64,000 nt of DNA from Rhodonellum psychrophilum GCM71 = DSM 17998. Lineage in GTDB: Bacteria > Bacteroidota > Bacteroidia > Cytophagales > Cyclobacteriaceae. Shown piece after piece: positions 24,064 through 32,777 of the stretch. How positions within the stretch are numbered: position 1 is the stretch's first letter; each line of letters opens with the position of its first letter. Both the position numbers and the translations under genes were made by a program. The notes beneath the pieces were generated by a model. The model was not told the DNA's origin and searched no databases. It saw only the letters and a program-made list of their open reading frames with translations. Location: positions 47,438 to 111,437 of the forward strand of contig NZ_KB906691.1 of the NCBI RefSeq assembly GCF_000381545.1. The letters are read 5' to 3'.

Positions 24064-26199
24064 TTAATTCGTTCTTTCAACACTGACCTGATCCAATCCT
24101 CTTTTTTTCAAAAGGGCATCGATCTTGGGTTCAGCGCCTCTGAACTTCACATACATTTTCATCGGATCATCCGTTCCACCTCTTTCCAGGATTTCTTTTC
24201 TGAAAGCCTGGGCTTTTTCTTGGTTGAACAATTCCGTTTCCTTAAAGGCTTGGAAAGCATCCGTATCCAATACACCTGACCAGATATAACTGTAATAACC
24301 TGCGGAATAGCCTCCTGAGAAGATGTGATTGAAGTAGGTGCTTCTGTATCTTGGAATGATATTGTCAGTCAAGCCGATCTTTTCCATGGATGCAGTCTCA
24401 AAATCTCCAGCATTGGCCGTGATGGCCGTTTCCTGGGTATGGTAATCCAAATCCAAAAGGGAAGCAGCCAAATATTCCGTGGTTCCAAAACCTTGACCAA
24501 ATGTCCCGCTTTTGCTCAGCTTCTCGATCAACGCATCTGGAATCACTTCTCCTGTGCTATAATGCACTGCATATTGTTTCAATACAGCTGGGTCAGTTGC
24601 CCAATTTTCCATGATTTGTGAAGGAAGCTCCACAAAATCCCTTGGCACTGAAGTGCCTGCAAGGCTTCTGTACTGCACATTGGAAAGCAATCCGTGCAAG
24701 GCATGTCCAAATTCATGGAAGAAGGTGGTCACCTCGTCGAAGGTCAACAAGGCCGGAGCATTGCCCGTAGGCTTGGTGAAATTGCAAACGATGGAAATCA
24801 CGGGTGCTTTTCGCTCGCCGTTCAGGGTTTGCTGTGGTCGGTAGGAAGTCATCCATGCGCCACCTCTTTTGGAAGCCCTAGGGTGGAAATCCATATACAA
24901 TACGCCTACATGTGATCCGTCGGCCTCTTTTACTTCATAAGCCTTCGCATCGGGATGATACACGGGGATATTTTTGATCTCTTCAAATTGCAGTCCGAAA
25001 AGTTTGTTGGTGACCATAAAGACACCTTCCTGAACTTTGTCCAAGCTGAAATAAGGCTTCACCTCTTGCTCGTCCAATTCAAAACGCTCCTGACGGATTT
25101 TCTCTTCATAATATCTCCAGTCATAAGGTTCCAGTTGAAAATCCCCACCTGAGGCAGTGATCATTTTCTGCATGTCCGCCGCTTCATCCTTGGCCTTGGC
25201 CAAAGCCGGCGTCCAGAGTTGGTTCAATAGTTTATAGACATTCTCCGCATTCTTGGCCATGGTTTCTTCCAAGACATAGTCTGCATGGGATTTGTAACCC
25301 AAGAGTTGGGCTTTTTCCATCCTCAAATTGGCAATATCGATGGCGTTCTTTTTGTTGTCCTTGTCGTTGCCTTGGTCTCCACGGTTTTTGTAAGCCTCCC
25401 AGATTTGTTTCCGGAGTTCACGGTTGTCGGCATATTGCAAAAAGGGCATTACACTTGGGTTCTGAAGCGTGAAAAGCCACTTGCCTTCTTCCCCTGCTGC
25501 TTTGGCATCGCCGGCAGCACCTTCGATCAAGCCCGCAGGTAGTCCAGCCAAATCAGATTCCTGATCGATCCATAATTTGTAGGCATTGGTTTCGGCCAGG
25601 ATATTCTGACCAAACTCAAGGCCAAGGGTGGAGAGTTTGCTGTTGATTTCTCTTAATTTTACTTTGTCGGTTTCGTTCAGGTTTGCGCCGTTCCTGACAA
25701 AGGATTTGTATTTTTTCTCCAACAGTTTGGCCTGTTCTGGATTGAGCCCCAAGCTTTCCTGGTTGTCCCAGATGGATTTTACTCTCGCAAAAAGCTTCTC
25801 GTTGAGGTTGATGTTGTCGCTATGCTTGGAAAGTTCGGGCGCCATGTCCCTTGCGATTCCCTGAAGCGTGTCGTTGGTGTTGGCTCCATTCAGGTTGCCA
25901 AATACAGTGTTGACTTTATTGAGCAATTCCCCGGAATATTCCATCGCCTCGATGGTGTTTTCAAAGGTGGGCGCATCGGGATTGTTGACGATTGCATCAA
26001 TCTCCTCTTGCTGCTTTTTGATGCCGTCTTGGAGTGCCGGGACGAAGTGCTCGTTTTTGATGAGATCAAAAGGAGGGACTTCAAAAGGCGTATTGTACGC
26101 TTCAAAGAAAGGATTCATATCCGCTGTTTTTTCTTCCGCTTTGCTGCAGCCGTAGAGCGTGGCTCCTGCTGCAACCAAAGCAATGATGGTTTTATTCAT
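24064..26199 (-). CDS. dcp: M3 family peptidyl-dipeptidase (Dcp-like lipoprotein)
   Basis: The 711-residue length is usual for Dcp. The zinc site HEFGHALHG is near residue 495, preceded by FDEVTTFF. The downstream ENWATDP and the C-terminal YYSYIWSGVLDTDAFQAF also fit the M3 family. The N-terminus has a lipobox, LYGC (Cys18), so the mature enzyme should be a membrane-anchored lipoprotein in the periplasm. It removes dipeptides from peptide C-termini. A -7 box TATATTTG on the minus strand at 26230-26223 lies about 24 bp upstream of the start. Confidence 0.92.
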   Translation of the reverse strand: MNKTIIALVAAGATLYGCSKAEEKTADMNPFFEAYNTPFEVPPFDLIKNEHFVPALQDGIKKQQEEIDAIVNNPDAPTFENTIEAMEYSGELLNKVNTVFGNLNGANTNDTLQGIARDMAPELSKHSDNINLNEKLFARVKSIWDNQESLGLNPEQAKLLEKKYKSFVRNGANLNETDKVKLREINSKLSTLGLEFGQNILAETNAYKLWIDQESDLAGLPAGLIEGAAGDAKAAGEEGKWLFTLQNPSVMPFLQYADNRELRKQIWEAYKNRGDQGNDKDNKKNAIDIANLRMEKAQLLGYKSHADYVLEETMAKNAENVYKLLNQLWTPALAKAKDEAADMQKMITASGGDFQLEPYDWRYYEEKIRQERFELDEQEVKPYFSLDKVQEGVFMVTNKLFGLQFEEIKNIPVYHPDAKAYEVKEADGSHVGVLYMDFHPRASKRGGAWMTSYRPQQTLNGERKAPVISIVCNFTKPTGNAPALLTFDEVTTFFHEFGHALHGLLSNVQYRSLAGTSVPRDFVELPSQIMENWATDPAVLKQYAVHYSTGEVIPDALIEKLSKSGTFGQGFGTTEYLAASLLDLDYHTQETAITANAGDFETASMEKIGLTDNIIPRYRSTYFNHIFSGGYSAGYYSYIWSGVLDTDAFQAFKETELFNQEKAQAFRKEILERGGTDDPMKMYVKFRGAEPKIDALLKKRGLDQVSVERTN

Positions 26200-26473
26200 G
26201 ATACATTATATTTGAGTTGCTGCAAATATAAAGAGAATTCATTGGGGAGAAAACAAGGCAGGTGGATCCGTGAGAAGCGGTCAAAAGACCTGTTTTTCTT
26301 GCCCAAAAATGATTTGCAGCGAATGTTGGCTCTTGGGAATGGCTAAGAATCTCTGAGCCAATCGATTTTTTCCAATATTCCAAGTTTGATAAAAGGGTTT
26401 TTTGTCAAAACACAGGAAGTTGTGGCGCATTTGGGATCTAGATTGGAAACCGGCTATGGTGCTGAAAAATATC

Positions 26474-26504
26474 TTTGTTTACCAAATCAAGGGGCTTATA
26501 TTTG
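26474..26504 (+). promoter_or_regulatory. consensus Bacteroidota promoter of aguB-aguA
   Basis: TTTG at 26474-26477, a 19-nt spacer, and TATATTTG at 26497-26504 give the full -33/-7 consensus, 40 bp before the GTG start at 26545. Confidence 0.75.
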
Positions 26505-26544
26505 CCCATAATCAAGAAATTGTATATCAAAAAAGGAATTCAAG

Positions 26545-27420
26545 GTGTCAAATAGAACTGTAAATGTAGGAATTGTTCAGCTCAGCTGCTCCAATGACCC
26601 AGCATCCAATTTGCAAAAAACCATCGCAGGCGTCAGAGATGCCGCCGCAAAAGGTGCAAAGATTGTTTGCCTTCAGGAATTGTTTCGATCGCTGTATTTT
26701 TGCGATGTGGAGGAATACGAAAATTTCAAATTGGCCGAGAGCGTTCCCGGCCCATCCACCGATATTTTATCAGGGCTTGCCGCAGAATTGGGTGTGGTGA
26801 TCATTGCCTCGCTGTTTGAAAAAAGGGCCAGTGGACTTTACCACAACACCACCGCCGTATTGGATGCGGATGGAACTTACCTCGGAAAATACCGAAAAAT
26901 GCATATTCCGGATGATCCGGGCTATTATGAGAAGTTTTATTTCACTCCCGGTGATTTGGGTTACAAGGTTTTCAAAACCAAGTTTGCCACTATCGGTGTC
27001 TTGATTTGTTGGGATCAATGGTATCCGGAGGCGGCCAGGATCACTGCCCTGATGGGTGCCGAAATGTTGTTTTATCCAACGGCGATCGGCTGGCACGTGG
27101 AGCAGGATGCCGAAACGAATGAAGAACAATACCAGGCTTGGCAAACCATCCAGCGTTCGCATTCCGTAGCCAACGGTATTCCCGTGATTTCGGTGAATCG
27201 AGTCGGTGAAGAAGGAAATATGAGGTTCTGGGGTGGTTCTTTTTTTTCCAATGCCTTCGGAAAAGTGATTTACCAAGCGGACCATATCGCCGAGGAAGTC
27301 CATGTAGAGGAAATCGATTTGGACAAATCCGAGCGGTACAGAACCCATTGGCCATTCCTCAGGGACAGAAGGATTGATAGCTACTCACCCATTTTAAAGC
27401 GCTTTATCGATGAAGATTAA
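26545..27420 (+). CDS. aguB: N-carbamoylputrescine amidase
   Basis: The 291-residue nitrilase-family protein has a GTG start. The catalytic triad is visible: Glu in VCLQELF, Lys in KYRKMHIPDD, and Cys in VLICWDQWYPEAAR. The sequence is close to AguB-type amidases, which turn N-carbamoylputrescine into putrescine, CO2 and ammonia. It overlaps aguA by 11 bp, so the two steps from agmatine to putrescine are coupled in one operon. It is cytoplasmic. Confidence 0.93.
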   Translation: MSNRTVNVGIVQLSCSNDPASNLQKTIAGVRDAAAKGAKIVCLQELFRSLYFCDVEEYENFKLAESVPGPSTDILSGLAAELGVVIIASLFEKRASGLYHNTTAVLDADGTYLGKYRKMHIPDDPGYYEKFYFTPGDLGYKVFKTKFATIGVLICWDQWYPEAARITALMGAEMLFYPTAIGWHVEQDAETNEEQYQAWQTIQRSHSVANGIPVISVNRVGEEGNMRFWGGSFFSNAFGKVIYQADHIAEEVHVEEIDLDKSERYRTHWPFLRDRRIDSYSPILKRFIDED

Positions 27421-28501
27421 TCCCATCGTCTCTGAAATTTTTAGCCTTGCCCAATCGGGAAAGGTCACGCCCGCCTCCCTTGGCTATATATTTCCCGCTG
27501 AATTTGGCCCGCACGCCAGTACATGGCTGAGCTGGCCGCACAAGGAAGCTTCTTGGCCAGGAAAGATCGATACGATATTTTCAGCCTATGCAGAATTCAT
27601 CAAACTGGTCGCTGAGGGAGAATTGGTCCACATCAACGTCGCCAATGAGGCCATGAAACAATTTGCTACGGCACATTTGGTGTTGGCAAATGCGGACCTG
27701 AGCAATATCCAGTTTCATTTTTTCCCTACCAATGATGCCTGGTGCAGGGATCATGGGCCGGCTTTTTTGATCAATCCGGAAGCGGAGTGCAAAAAGGCCT
27801 TGGTCAAATGGAACTACAATGCCTGGGGTGAAAAATATCCTCCCTATGACCTGGACAACCAGATTCCCATCAAGATTGCAGAATACCTGAATATTCCCTG
27901 TTTTACGCCGGGCATCGTCATGGAAGGTGGCTCCGTGGAATTCAACGGCAAGGGGACCGTGCTGACCTCGGAAGCCTGTCTGCTTAACCCCAACCGAAAC
28001 CCCCACCTTTCCAAAGGGCAGATCGAGCAATATCTCATCGATTATTACGGTGTCAGCAACGTACTCTGGCTGAAAGACGGCATTTTGGGAGATGATACCG
28101 ATGGGCATATCGATGACTTGACCCGTTTTGTCAATGCGGATACCGTGGTGACCGTGGTGGAGCAGAATGCCTCCGACGAAAATTATGCGCCCTTGAAAGA
28201 AAATCTAGATTTGCTTCAAAAACTCCGGTTGGAAGATGGCAAGCAGCTCAATATCATTGAGCTACCGATGCCTGCGCCGATCGTGTTCGAAGACATGAGA
28301 TTGCCGGCTTCCTATGCAAATTTCTATGTTTCCAATAAATATGTGATCGTTCCAACCTTCAGGGATGACAATGATGACAAGGCATTGGATATCCTCAGTG
28401 GATGCTTCTCGGACAGGAAAGTGGTGGGTGTGGATTCTTTGGATTTGATATGGGGATTGGGATCTTTCCATTGCCTGAGTCAGCAGGAACCTTTGGTGTG
28501 A
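27410..28501 (+). CDS. aguA: agmatine deiminase
   Basis: The 363-residue protein belongs to the guanidino-group-modifying family. NDAWCRDHGPAFL carries the active-site acidic residue. GDDTDGHIDDLTRF carries a further conserved acidic/His set. The nucleophilic cysteine is in GLGSFHCLSQQEP near the C-terminus. It hydrolyses agmatine to N-carbamoylputrescine and ammonia, which the overlapping aguB product then uses. A terminator follows at 28522. Confidence 0.94.
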   Translation: MKINPIVSEIFSLAQSGKVTPASLGYIFPAEFGPHASTWLSWPHKEASWPGKIDTIFSAYAEFIKLVAEGELVHINVANEAMKQFATAHLVLANADLSNIQFHFFPTNDAWCRDHGPAFLINPEAECKKALVKWNYNAWGEKYPPYDLDNQIPIKIAEYLNIPCFTPGIVMEGGSVEFNGKGTVLTSEACLLNPNRNPHLSKGQIEQYLIDYYGVSNVLWLKDGILGDDTDGHIDDLTRFVNADTVVTVVEQNASDENYAPLKENLDLLQKLRLEDGKQLNIIELPMPAPIVFEDMRLPASYANFYVSNKYVIVPTFRDDNDDKALDILSGCFSDRKVVGVDSLDLIWGLGSFHCLSQQEPLV

Positions 28502-28521
28502 ATGTGAGTAAAAAGTTTTAG

Positions 28522-28563
28522 AATAATAAAATCCCAGGTAAAATGCTTGGGATTTTATTATTC
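28522..28563. terminator. bidirectional terminator between aguA and the Uma2 gene
   Basis: The stem AATAATAAAATCCCA / TTGGGATTTTATTATT has a 9-10 nt loop and sits between two convergent genes; its right arm overlaps the Uma2 stop region. Confidence 0.8.
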
Positions 28564-29181
28564 CAGATTTGAAAAAATATCCTCCAGGTCAAGTTCGAAT
28601 CCCGGGATGCAAATTGATTTCACAATATCACCTATTGTAAAAAGTTTGGAGGGTACATATTTCCCTTCAAGCAGCGTATAGATCAAAAGTGTCAATTCGT
28701 TTGGATGAATGATCCAATATTCTTTTACCCCACTTTCTTCATACACTTCATATTTGTTTTGGAGTTCTTTTTTGTTGTTTCCCGGAGAAAGTATCTCAAC
28801 AATCAGATCAGGAGCACCGATACACCCGAATTCATCCAACTTGGTTTTGTCGCAAACCACACAGATATCAGGTTGGACTACGGTGAAAATAGCTGTATTC
28901 TTTTTTGACTTGCCAGGAAGCCTTACGTCAAATGGCGCACCATAAGCTTCACAGGGTTTATTGTTTAGGAAGTTGTGCAGTTTTGTAAAAACATTCCCGA
29001 ATATCTTTTGATGAACTCTTCTTGGGGCAGCTGCAGCCGATTTGAAGACTTTTCCTTTGATGATTTCCACCATTTCATCCATCTCCCAAGTCAAATAATC
29101 TGCATAGGAATAAATACCATATTCGGTAAATGGCTCCTCGGTTTTATGATGATCTGGCGCTTTGGTCTCAAAATCTTTCAT
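28558..29181 (-). CDS. Uma2 family protein (DUF820, restriction-endonuclease fold)
   Basis: The 207-residue protein carries the Uma2 signature: VQPDICVV, then APDLIVEILSPGN, a lysine/tyrosine stretch (NKYEVYEESGVKEYWIIHP), with the PD...E-K arrangement of a PD-(D/E)XK nuclease fold. The biological role of the family is unclear, and it is common in cyanobacteria and Bacteroidota. It stands alone between the agmatine operon and the phosphodiesterase gene. Confidence 0.88.
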   Translation of the reverse strand: MKDFETKAPDHHKTEEPFTEYGIYSYADYLTWEMDEMVEIIKGKVFKSAAAAPRRVHQKIFGNVFTKLHNFLNNKPCEAYGAPFDVRLPGKSKKNTAIFTVVQPDICVVCDKTKLDEFGCIGAPDLIVEILSPGNNKKELQNKYEVYEESGVKEYWIIHPNELTLLIYTLLEGKYVPSKLFTIGDIVKSICIPGFELDLEDIFSNLE

Positions 29182-29339
29182 ATTACTAAATTTAAAAAAA
29201 AATTGCTTGGGAAGAATAAAAACTTTGGGATATTAGAAAGGGTTCTTCATGGTTTTTTGTGAGGGACTAAGGAACGAAGGATTTTCTCAGTTTGGATACT
29301 TTCGGATAACCATTATTTTCACCCCGGAATAAAACCAGA

Positions 29340-29370
29340 TTGGCTACCAAATTTTCTTTCGTTACTTTTG
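29340..29370 (+). promoter_or_regulatory. promoter of the phosphodiesterase-haemoglobin unit
   Basis: A TTG at 29340-29342, a 20-nt spacer and TACTTTTG at 29363-29370 match the -33/-7 pattern. The TTG here could be misread as a start codon; the promoter shows that translation begins at 29394. Confidence 0.65.
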
Positions 29371-29393
29371 AGTTCAAATTAAAACCGAAAGCA

Positions 29394-30647
29394 ATGAATT
29401 ATGTGAAATTCATTTTGGCTGTATTTATTTTTTCGATTCTCATTCATACCCAGGCTTTTTCACAGGATAGAGAACAATATGTGATTCTGATTTCTCTTGA
29501 TGGTTTTAGACATGATTACGTAGAAAGGTTCAAACCAGAAAACCTTTCGAAATTTATCCAAAGTGGAACTTCCGCTGAGGCGCTGATTCCCTCTTTTCCC
29601 AGCAAGACTTTCCCCAACCACTATACCATTGCCACGGGGATGAAACCCGAAAACCATGGATTGGTAGACAATTCCTTTTATGAACCCGAAAAAGACCTTG
29701 TCTATTCTATGGGAAGCAGGGATATCGTCGAAGATGGGTATTGGTATGGAGGCACACCTATCTGGGTATTGGCAGAACAAAATGGGTTGAAAGCCGCAAG
29801 TTATTTTTTTGTAGGGTCGGAGGCACCCGTTCAGGGAATCCATCCAAGCTATTATTTCAATTTTGATGCTAGCGTCCCCAATCTTACTCGAGTGTCCAAG
29901 GTATTTGAATGGCTACAGTTTCCGGAGGATGAAAGGCCGAGAATGATTTCACTGTATTTTTCTGATATGGATAATGTAGGACACCGATATGGCCCGGATA
30001 ATGACGAACAAATCGGTGGAAGACTGGAGAAATTGGACCATGAATTGGGCGCTTTGTTTGAAGGGCTGAAGAGTTTTGACCTGGACATCAACATTTTCAT
30101 CGTTTCCGACCATGGGATGACCAATATTCCCAAAGAGAATTTGCTCAACCTTGATTCTATCACCGACGGTTTTGCAGCAAGAGTCGTCAACAACGGTGCT
30201 TTGGCCCACCTTCATTTGGAAAATACCGAGGAATTGGAGGATGTTTATCAGCGGTTGAAAAAATCTGAAAATCATTTCAAAGTGGTCAAAGTATCGGACA
30301 GGGAATATTATAAGAATATTGAAAAGTATAGAAACCGATTTGGGGATCTGATCATCCTTCCGGATTTAGGGTATTATTTGGCCACGACCCAAGGCATGGT
30401 TTCTTATCAAAACAGGTCCGCCATGTTCAAAACAGATGTCTTTGGGGAGCATGGATTCAGCCCTGAGTTTAAGGACATGCATGGCATCTTTTTCGCCAGT
30501 GGGCCGATGGTCAAGGAAGGGTTGTTGATTTCACCATTTGAAAATATTCATATATATCCCTTGTTGGCGACTATCCTGGGATTGCCGATTCCGGCTGACA
30601 TAGATGGGAATCTTGAAATACTTGAACCGATTTTGAAAGAAAAATAA
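29394..30647 (+). CDS. type I phosphodiesterase/nucleotide pyrophosphatase (ENPP-like)
   Basis: The 417-residue protein has a signal peptide ending AFSQ. The alkaline-phosphatase-superfamily metal site includes ISLDGFRHDY. The nucleophile threonine is in SFPSKTFPNHYTIATG. FSDMDNVGHRYGP and VSDHGMT supply further metal ligands. These enzymes cleave nucleotide or phospholipid diesters in the periplasm. The substrate cannot be told from sequence. Its stop overlaps the ATG of the truncated haemoglobin gene by one base. Confidence 0.9.
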   Translation: MNYVKFILAVFIFSILIHTQAFSQDREQYVILISLDGFRHDYVERFKPENLSKFIQSGTSAEALIPSFPSKTFPNHYTIATGMKPENHGLVDNSFYEPEKDLVYSMGSRDIVEDGYWYGGTPIWVLAEQNGLKAASYFFVGSEAPVQGIHPSYYFNFDASVPNLTRVSKVFEWLQFPEDERPRMISLYFSDMDNVGHRYGPDNDEQIGGRLEKLDHELGALFEGLKSFDLDINIFIVSDHGMTNIPKENLLNLDSITDGFAARVVNNGALAHLHLENTEELEDVYQRLKKSENHFKVVKVSDREYYKNIEKYRNRFGDLIILPDLGYYLATTQGMVSYQNRSAMFKTDVFGEHGFSPEFKDMHGIFFASGPMVKEGLLISPFENIHIYPLLATILGLPIPADIDGNLEILEPILKEK

Positions 30648-31045
30648 TGGATAGGAAAGAAATAGTGAACAGACAAGAAGTATCTTTTCTGGTGAATACG
30701 TTTTACGACAAAGTCAGAAAGCATGAAAGTCTGGGGCCGATTTTCAATTCGGTGGTAAAGGATTGGCCGGCTCATTTGGAGCATTTGACGGATTTTTGGG
30801 AAATGGTCTTGCTCCAATCCGGTCCCGGAGCCGGCCAATTCAATCCCGTAAAAGTCCACAAGGAAGTGGATCAGGCTACCCATAGCCAGATCCAGCAGGC
30901 CCATTTCGGCAATTGGCTGGAGCTGTGGTTTTCCACATTGGATTCCCATTTCCAGGGAGAAGTGGCAGACTATGCCAAGGAACATGCGCGCAAGATGGCG
31001 CATATTCTATTTTTTAGAATCATGGAGGCAAGAGGAATAAAATGA
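30647..31045 (+). CDS. group III truncated haemoglobin
   Basis: The 132-residue protein fits group III truncated globins. It has FYDKVRKHESLGPIFN at the B-C helices, HLEHLTDFWEMVL around the E helix, and HFGNWLELWFSTLDSHF with the proximal-helix histidine. It should bind haem and O2 or NO in the cytoplasm. It is translationally coupled to the upstream phosphodiesterase (TAATG). A link between the two activities is not obvious. Confidence 0.9.
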   Translation: MDRKEIVNRQEVSFLVNTFYDKVRKHESLGPIFNSVVKDWPAHLEHLTDFWEMVLLQSGPGAGQFNPVKVHKEVDQATHSQIQQAHFGNWLELWFSTLDSHFQGEVADYAKEHARKMAHILFFRIMEARGIK

Positions 31046-31058
31046 GGGGTTGCGGTAA

Positions 31059-31970
31059 ATGAACATGTTCTTAAGAATTTCGGTTGTGTTTAAAATCCTT
31101 GGGTACATGTTCAAAAATTCCTTTTTACCGATTATCAGTTTGTTTTCAATTCTTGCCATTGGTTCCTCCTGCTCCTTCAATGGCGTGACCCGCTCCAAAA
31201 ACATCACGTACATGGAGGAGGGTTTTGCCGGCAACCTTCCCGAAAAAAAGCTAAACGTTTTTGCACCCAAGAAAGCCAAGGGGGAAAAGAGTGTCCTTTT
31301 GTTTATTCATGGAGGGAGTTGGAATTCCGGAAACAAGGATATTTATGATTTTTTCGGCAACAGATTGGCAAGGAAAGATGTGGTGGCTGTGGTGATGGAT
31401 TATCCATTGAGTCCGGATTACCAAGTACACGATATGGCCAAGGCTTCCGCGAAGGCGGTTCAGTGGATTCAGGAAAATATCGGTGAGTATGGGGGAGATC
31501 CAGAAAAGATTTTTGTCTCCGGACATTCTGCCGGCGGGCATTTGGCCAGTTTGATTACTATCAGAGATGATTATTTTGATACTTTGGGTATCAAAAACCC
31601 AATCAAAGGTGCTGTTCTCATCGATGGCGCAGGATTGGATATGTATGGATTTCTGATGCAGAAGGATTATGCTCCCGGGACTTCTTATCTCAAGGCATTC
31701 ACGGATGACCCCCAGGTTTGGAAGGATGTTTCACCAATGTACCACTTAGATGAGGAAATGCCACCACTGTTGATCCTGATGGGAGAGAAGACGCTTCCGA
31801 GTATAGAAAAATCCACCGAGAGCTTTTTGGAGGAATACAAAAAATACGTATCTGAGCCGAATTTCCATCTTCAAAAAAGAAAAAGGCATGTCCCGATGAT
31901 TGCCCAGTTTCTCTACACCCCGAACAAGGCTTACCGATGGATGCTTGATTTTATGGGGGAAACCGAATAG
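31059..31970 (+). CDS. alpha/beta hydrolase, probable lipoprotein
   Basis: The 303-residue protein (or 287 from the ATG at 31107) has the oxyanion motif FIHGGSWNSG and the nucleophile elbow SGHSAGGHLA, as in the hormone-sensitive-lipase/carboxylesterase branch; HVPM near the C-terminus gives the histidine. The N-terminal hydrophobic stretch ends GSSC, a possible though imperfect lipobox. The ester substrate is unknown. It follows the globin by 13 bp and may share its transcript. Confidence 0.85.
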   Translation: MNMFLRISVVFKILGYMFKNSFLPIISLFSILAIGSSCSFNGVTRSKNITYMEEGFAGNLPEKKLNVFAPKKAKGEKSVLLFIHGGSWNSGNKDIYDFFGNRLARKDVVAVVMDYPLSPDYQVHDMAKASAKAVQWIQENIGEYGGDPEKIFVSGHSAGGHLASLITIRDDYFDTLGIKNPIKGAVLIDGAGLDMYGFLMQKDYAPGTSYLKAFTDDPQVWKDVSPMYHLDEEMPPLLILMGEKTLPSIEKSTESFLEEYKKYVSEPNFHLQKRKRHVPMIAQFLYTPNKAYRWMLDFMGETE

Positions 31971-31975
31971 GGAAG

Positions 31976-32038
31976 GGTCCAAGTCAGATCTGGTTCAAGT
32001 CTTCAGACTTGGATCATCATATCGCAGTCTTCAGACTG
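31976..32038 (+). repeat. short palindromes downstream of hepT
   Basis: The stretch contains GGTCCAAGTC (31976-31985), the hairpin CAAGTC-TTCA-GACTTG (31996-32011) and the hairpin CAGTC-TTCA-GACTG (32025-32038). The same GGTCCAAGTC word and a related hairpin occur upstream of mntA at 32748-32766. Confidence 0.7.
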
Positions 32039-32051
32039 TAAATTTCCCTAA

Positions 32052-32382
32052 TCAAGAATCTGTGATCAAAGCCTTTATTTCTTTTTCCAACTCTGGCAGA
32101 TGGCGGATTAAAATCGACCAAATATTCTCATCAGAAATATTGTCGTAGGCATGAATGACTTGGTTTCTCAGGCCAATGATAGATTTGGATTCAGGAAGAT
32201 GATTGATAAATTTTGGATCACGTTTGATTATTCGGTTCATCGCCTCGCCGATGATTTCAAGATTTCTTTCGATAGCCCTTTTCAGCATTTTATTCTTTTG
32301 GTAATCGATAAAGTCCTCAACTTCCGTTGATTTTAAAAATTGTTGAATTTCTTCAATGGAGACGAGGATATCAAAAAGTCAT
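32052..32382 (-). pseudogene. hepT: HepT-like RNase toxin gene with a frameshift near its start
   Basis: The HepT signature RNQVIHAY (R-x4-H-x-Y) is intact, and the reading frame is open from the 32370s down to 32052. The natural start should be the ATG at 32382-32380, right after the mntA stop, but that frame reads M-T-F-stop. Removing one T from the run of five (plus strand AAAAA at 32373-32377) gives MTFDILVSIEEIQQF and joins the HepT frame. So the gene is broken by one base, phase-variable, affected by a sequencing error, or translated from an internal start (M at 32288, 78 residues). HepT is the toxin neutralised by MntA. Confidence 0.8.
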
Positions 32383-32694
32383 TTATTGATCCTGTTGCCC
32401 ATAAATCAGTTTTTTATTCTTGTTTATAGAAGCGATTAGAATGGGGTTCTTAAGGGTTTGTTCTTCCACTAAGTCAATATCCCTATTCACCAATTCACTG
32501 AGTTTTTCTTTGAGGGTCAAAAAATTCTCAAAATACCCGGAAGGCTCCATGTCTTCAAACTTCACCAAAAAATCCACGTCCGAATCTTGGTTAAAACTAT
32601 CCCCAAGTGCGGAACCAAAAAGGTGAAGCCTTTCTACATGATGTTGTTTACACAGTTTCTCAATTTTCTGAGAATTGATAGCCAAATCTTTCAT
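32383..32694 (-). CDS. mntA: MntA-type minimal nucleotidyltransferase antitoxin
   Basis: The 103-residue protein has the nucleotidyltransferase motif GSALGDSFNQDSDVDFLV (GSx10DxD) and a third acidic residue in RDIDLVEE. MntA proteins AMPylate the HepT toxin on its R-x4-H-x-Y tyrosine and so block it. The stop is followed immediately by the ATG of the frameshifted hepT. The pair is flanked by matching short palindromes, which suggests acquisition as a unit. Confidence 0.88.
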   Translation of the reverse strand: MKDLAINSQKIEKLCKQHHVERLHLFGSALGDSFNQDSDVDFLVKFEDMEPSGYFENFLTLKEKLSELVNRDIDLVEEQTLKNPILIASINKNKKLIYGQQDQ

Positions 32695-32747
32695 AACCTA
32701 AATATAACAAGAAATAATATGGCCTGCTTGCCAATTTGAACACAATC

Positions 32748-32766
32748 GGTCCAAGTCCGAAGACTT
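32748..32766 (+). repeat. short palindrome upstream of mntA
   Basis: GGTCCAAGTC (32748-32757) overlaps the hairpin AAGTC-CGAA-GACTT (32753-32766). It mirrors the elements at 31976-32038 on the other side of the mntA/hepT pair. Confidence 0.65.
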
Positions 32767-32777
32767 CAACCATGTAT

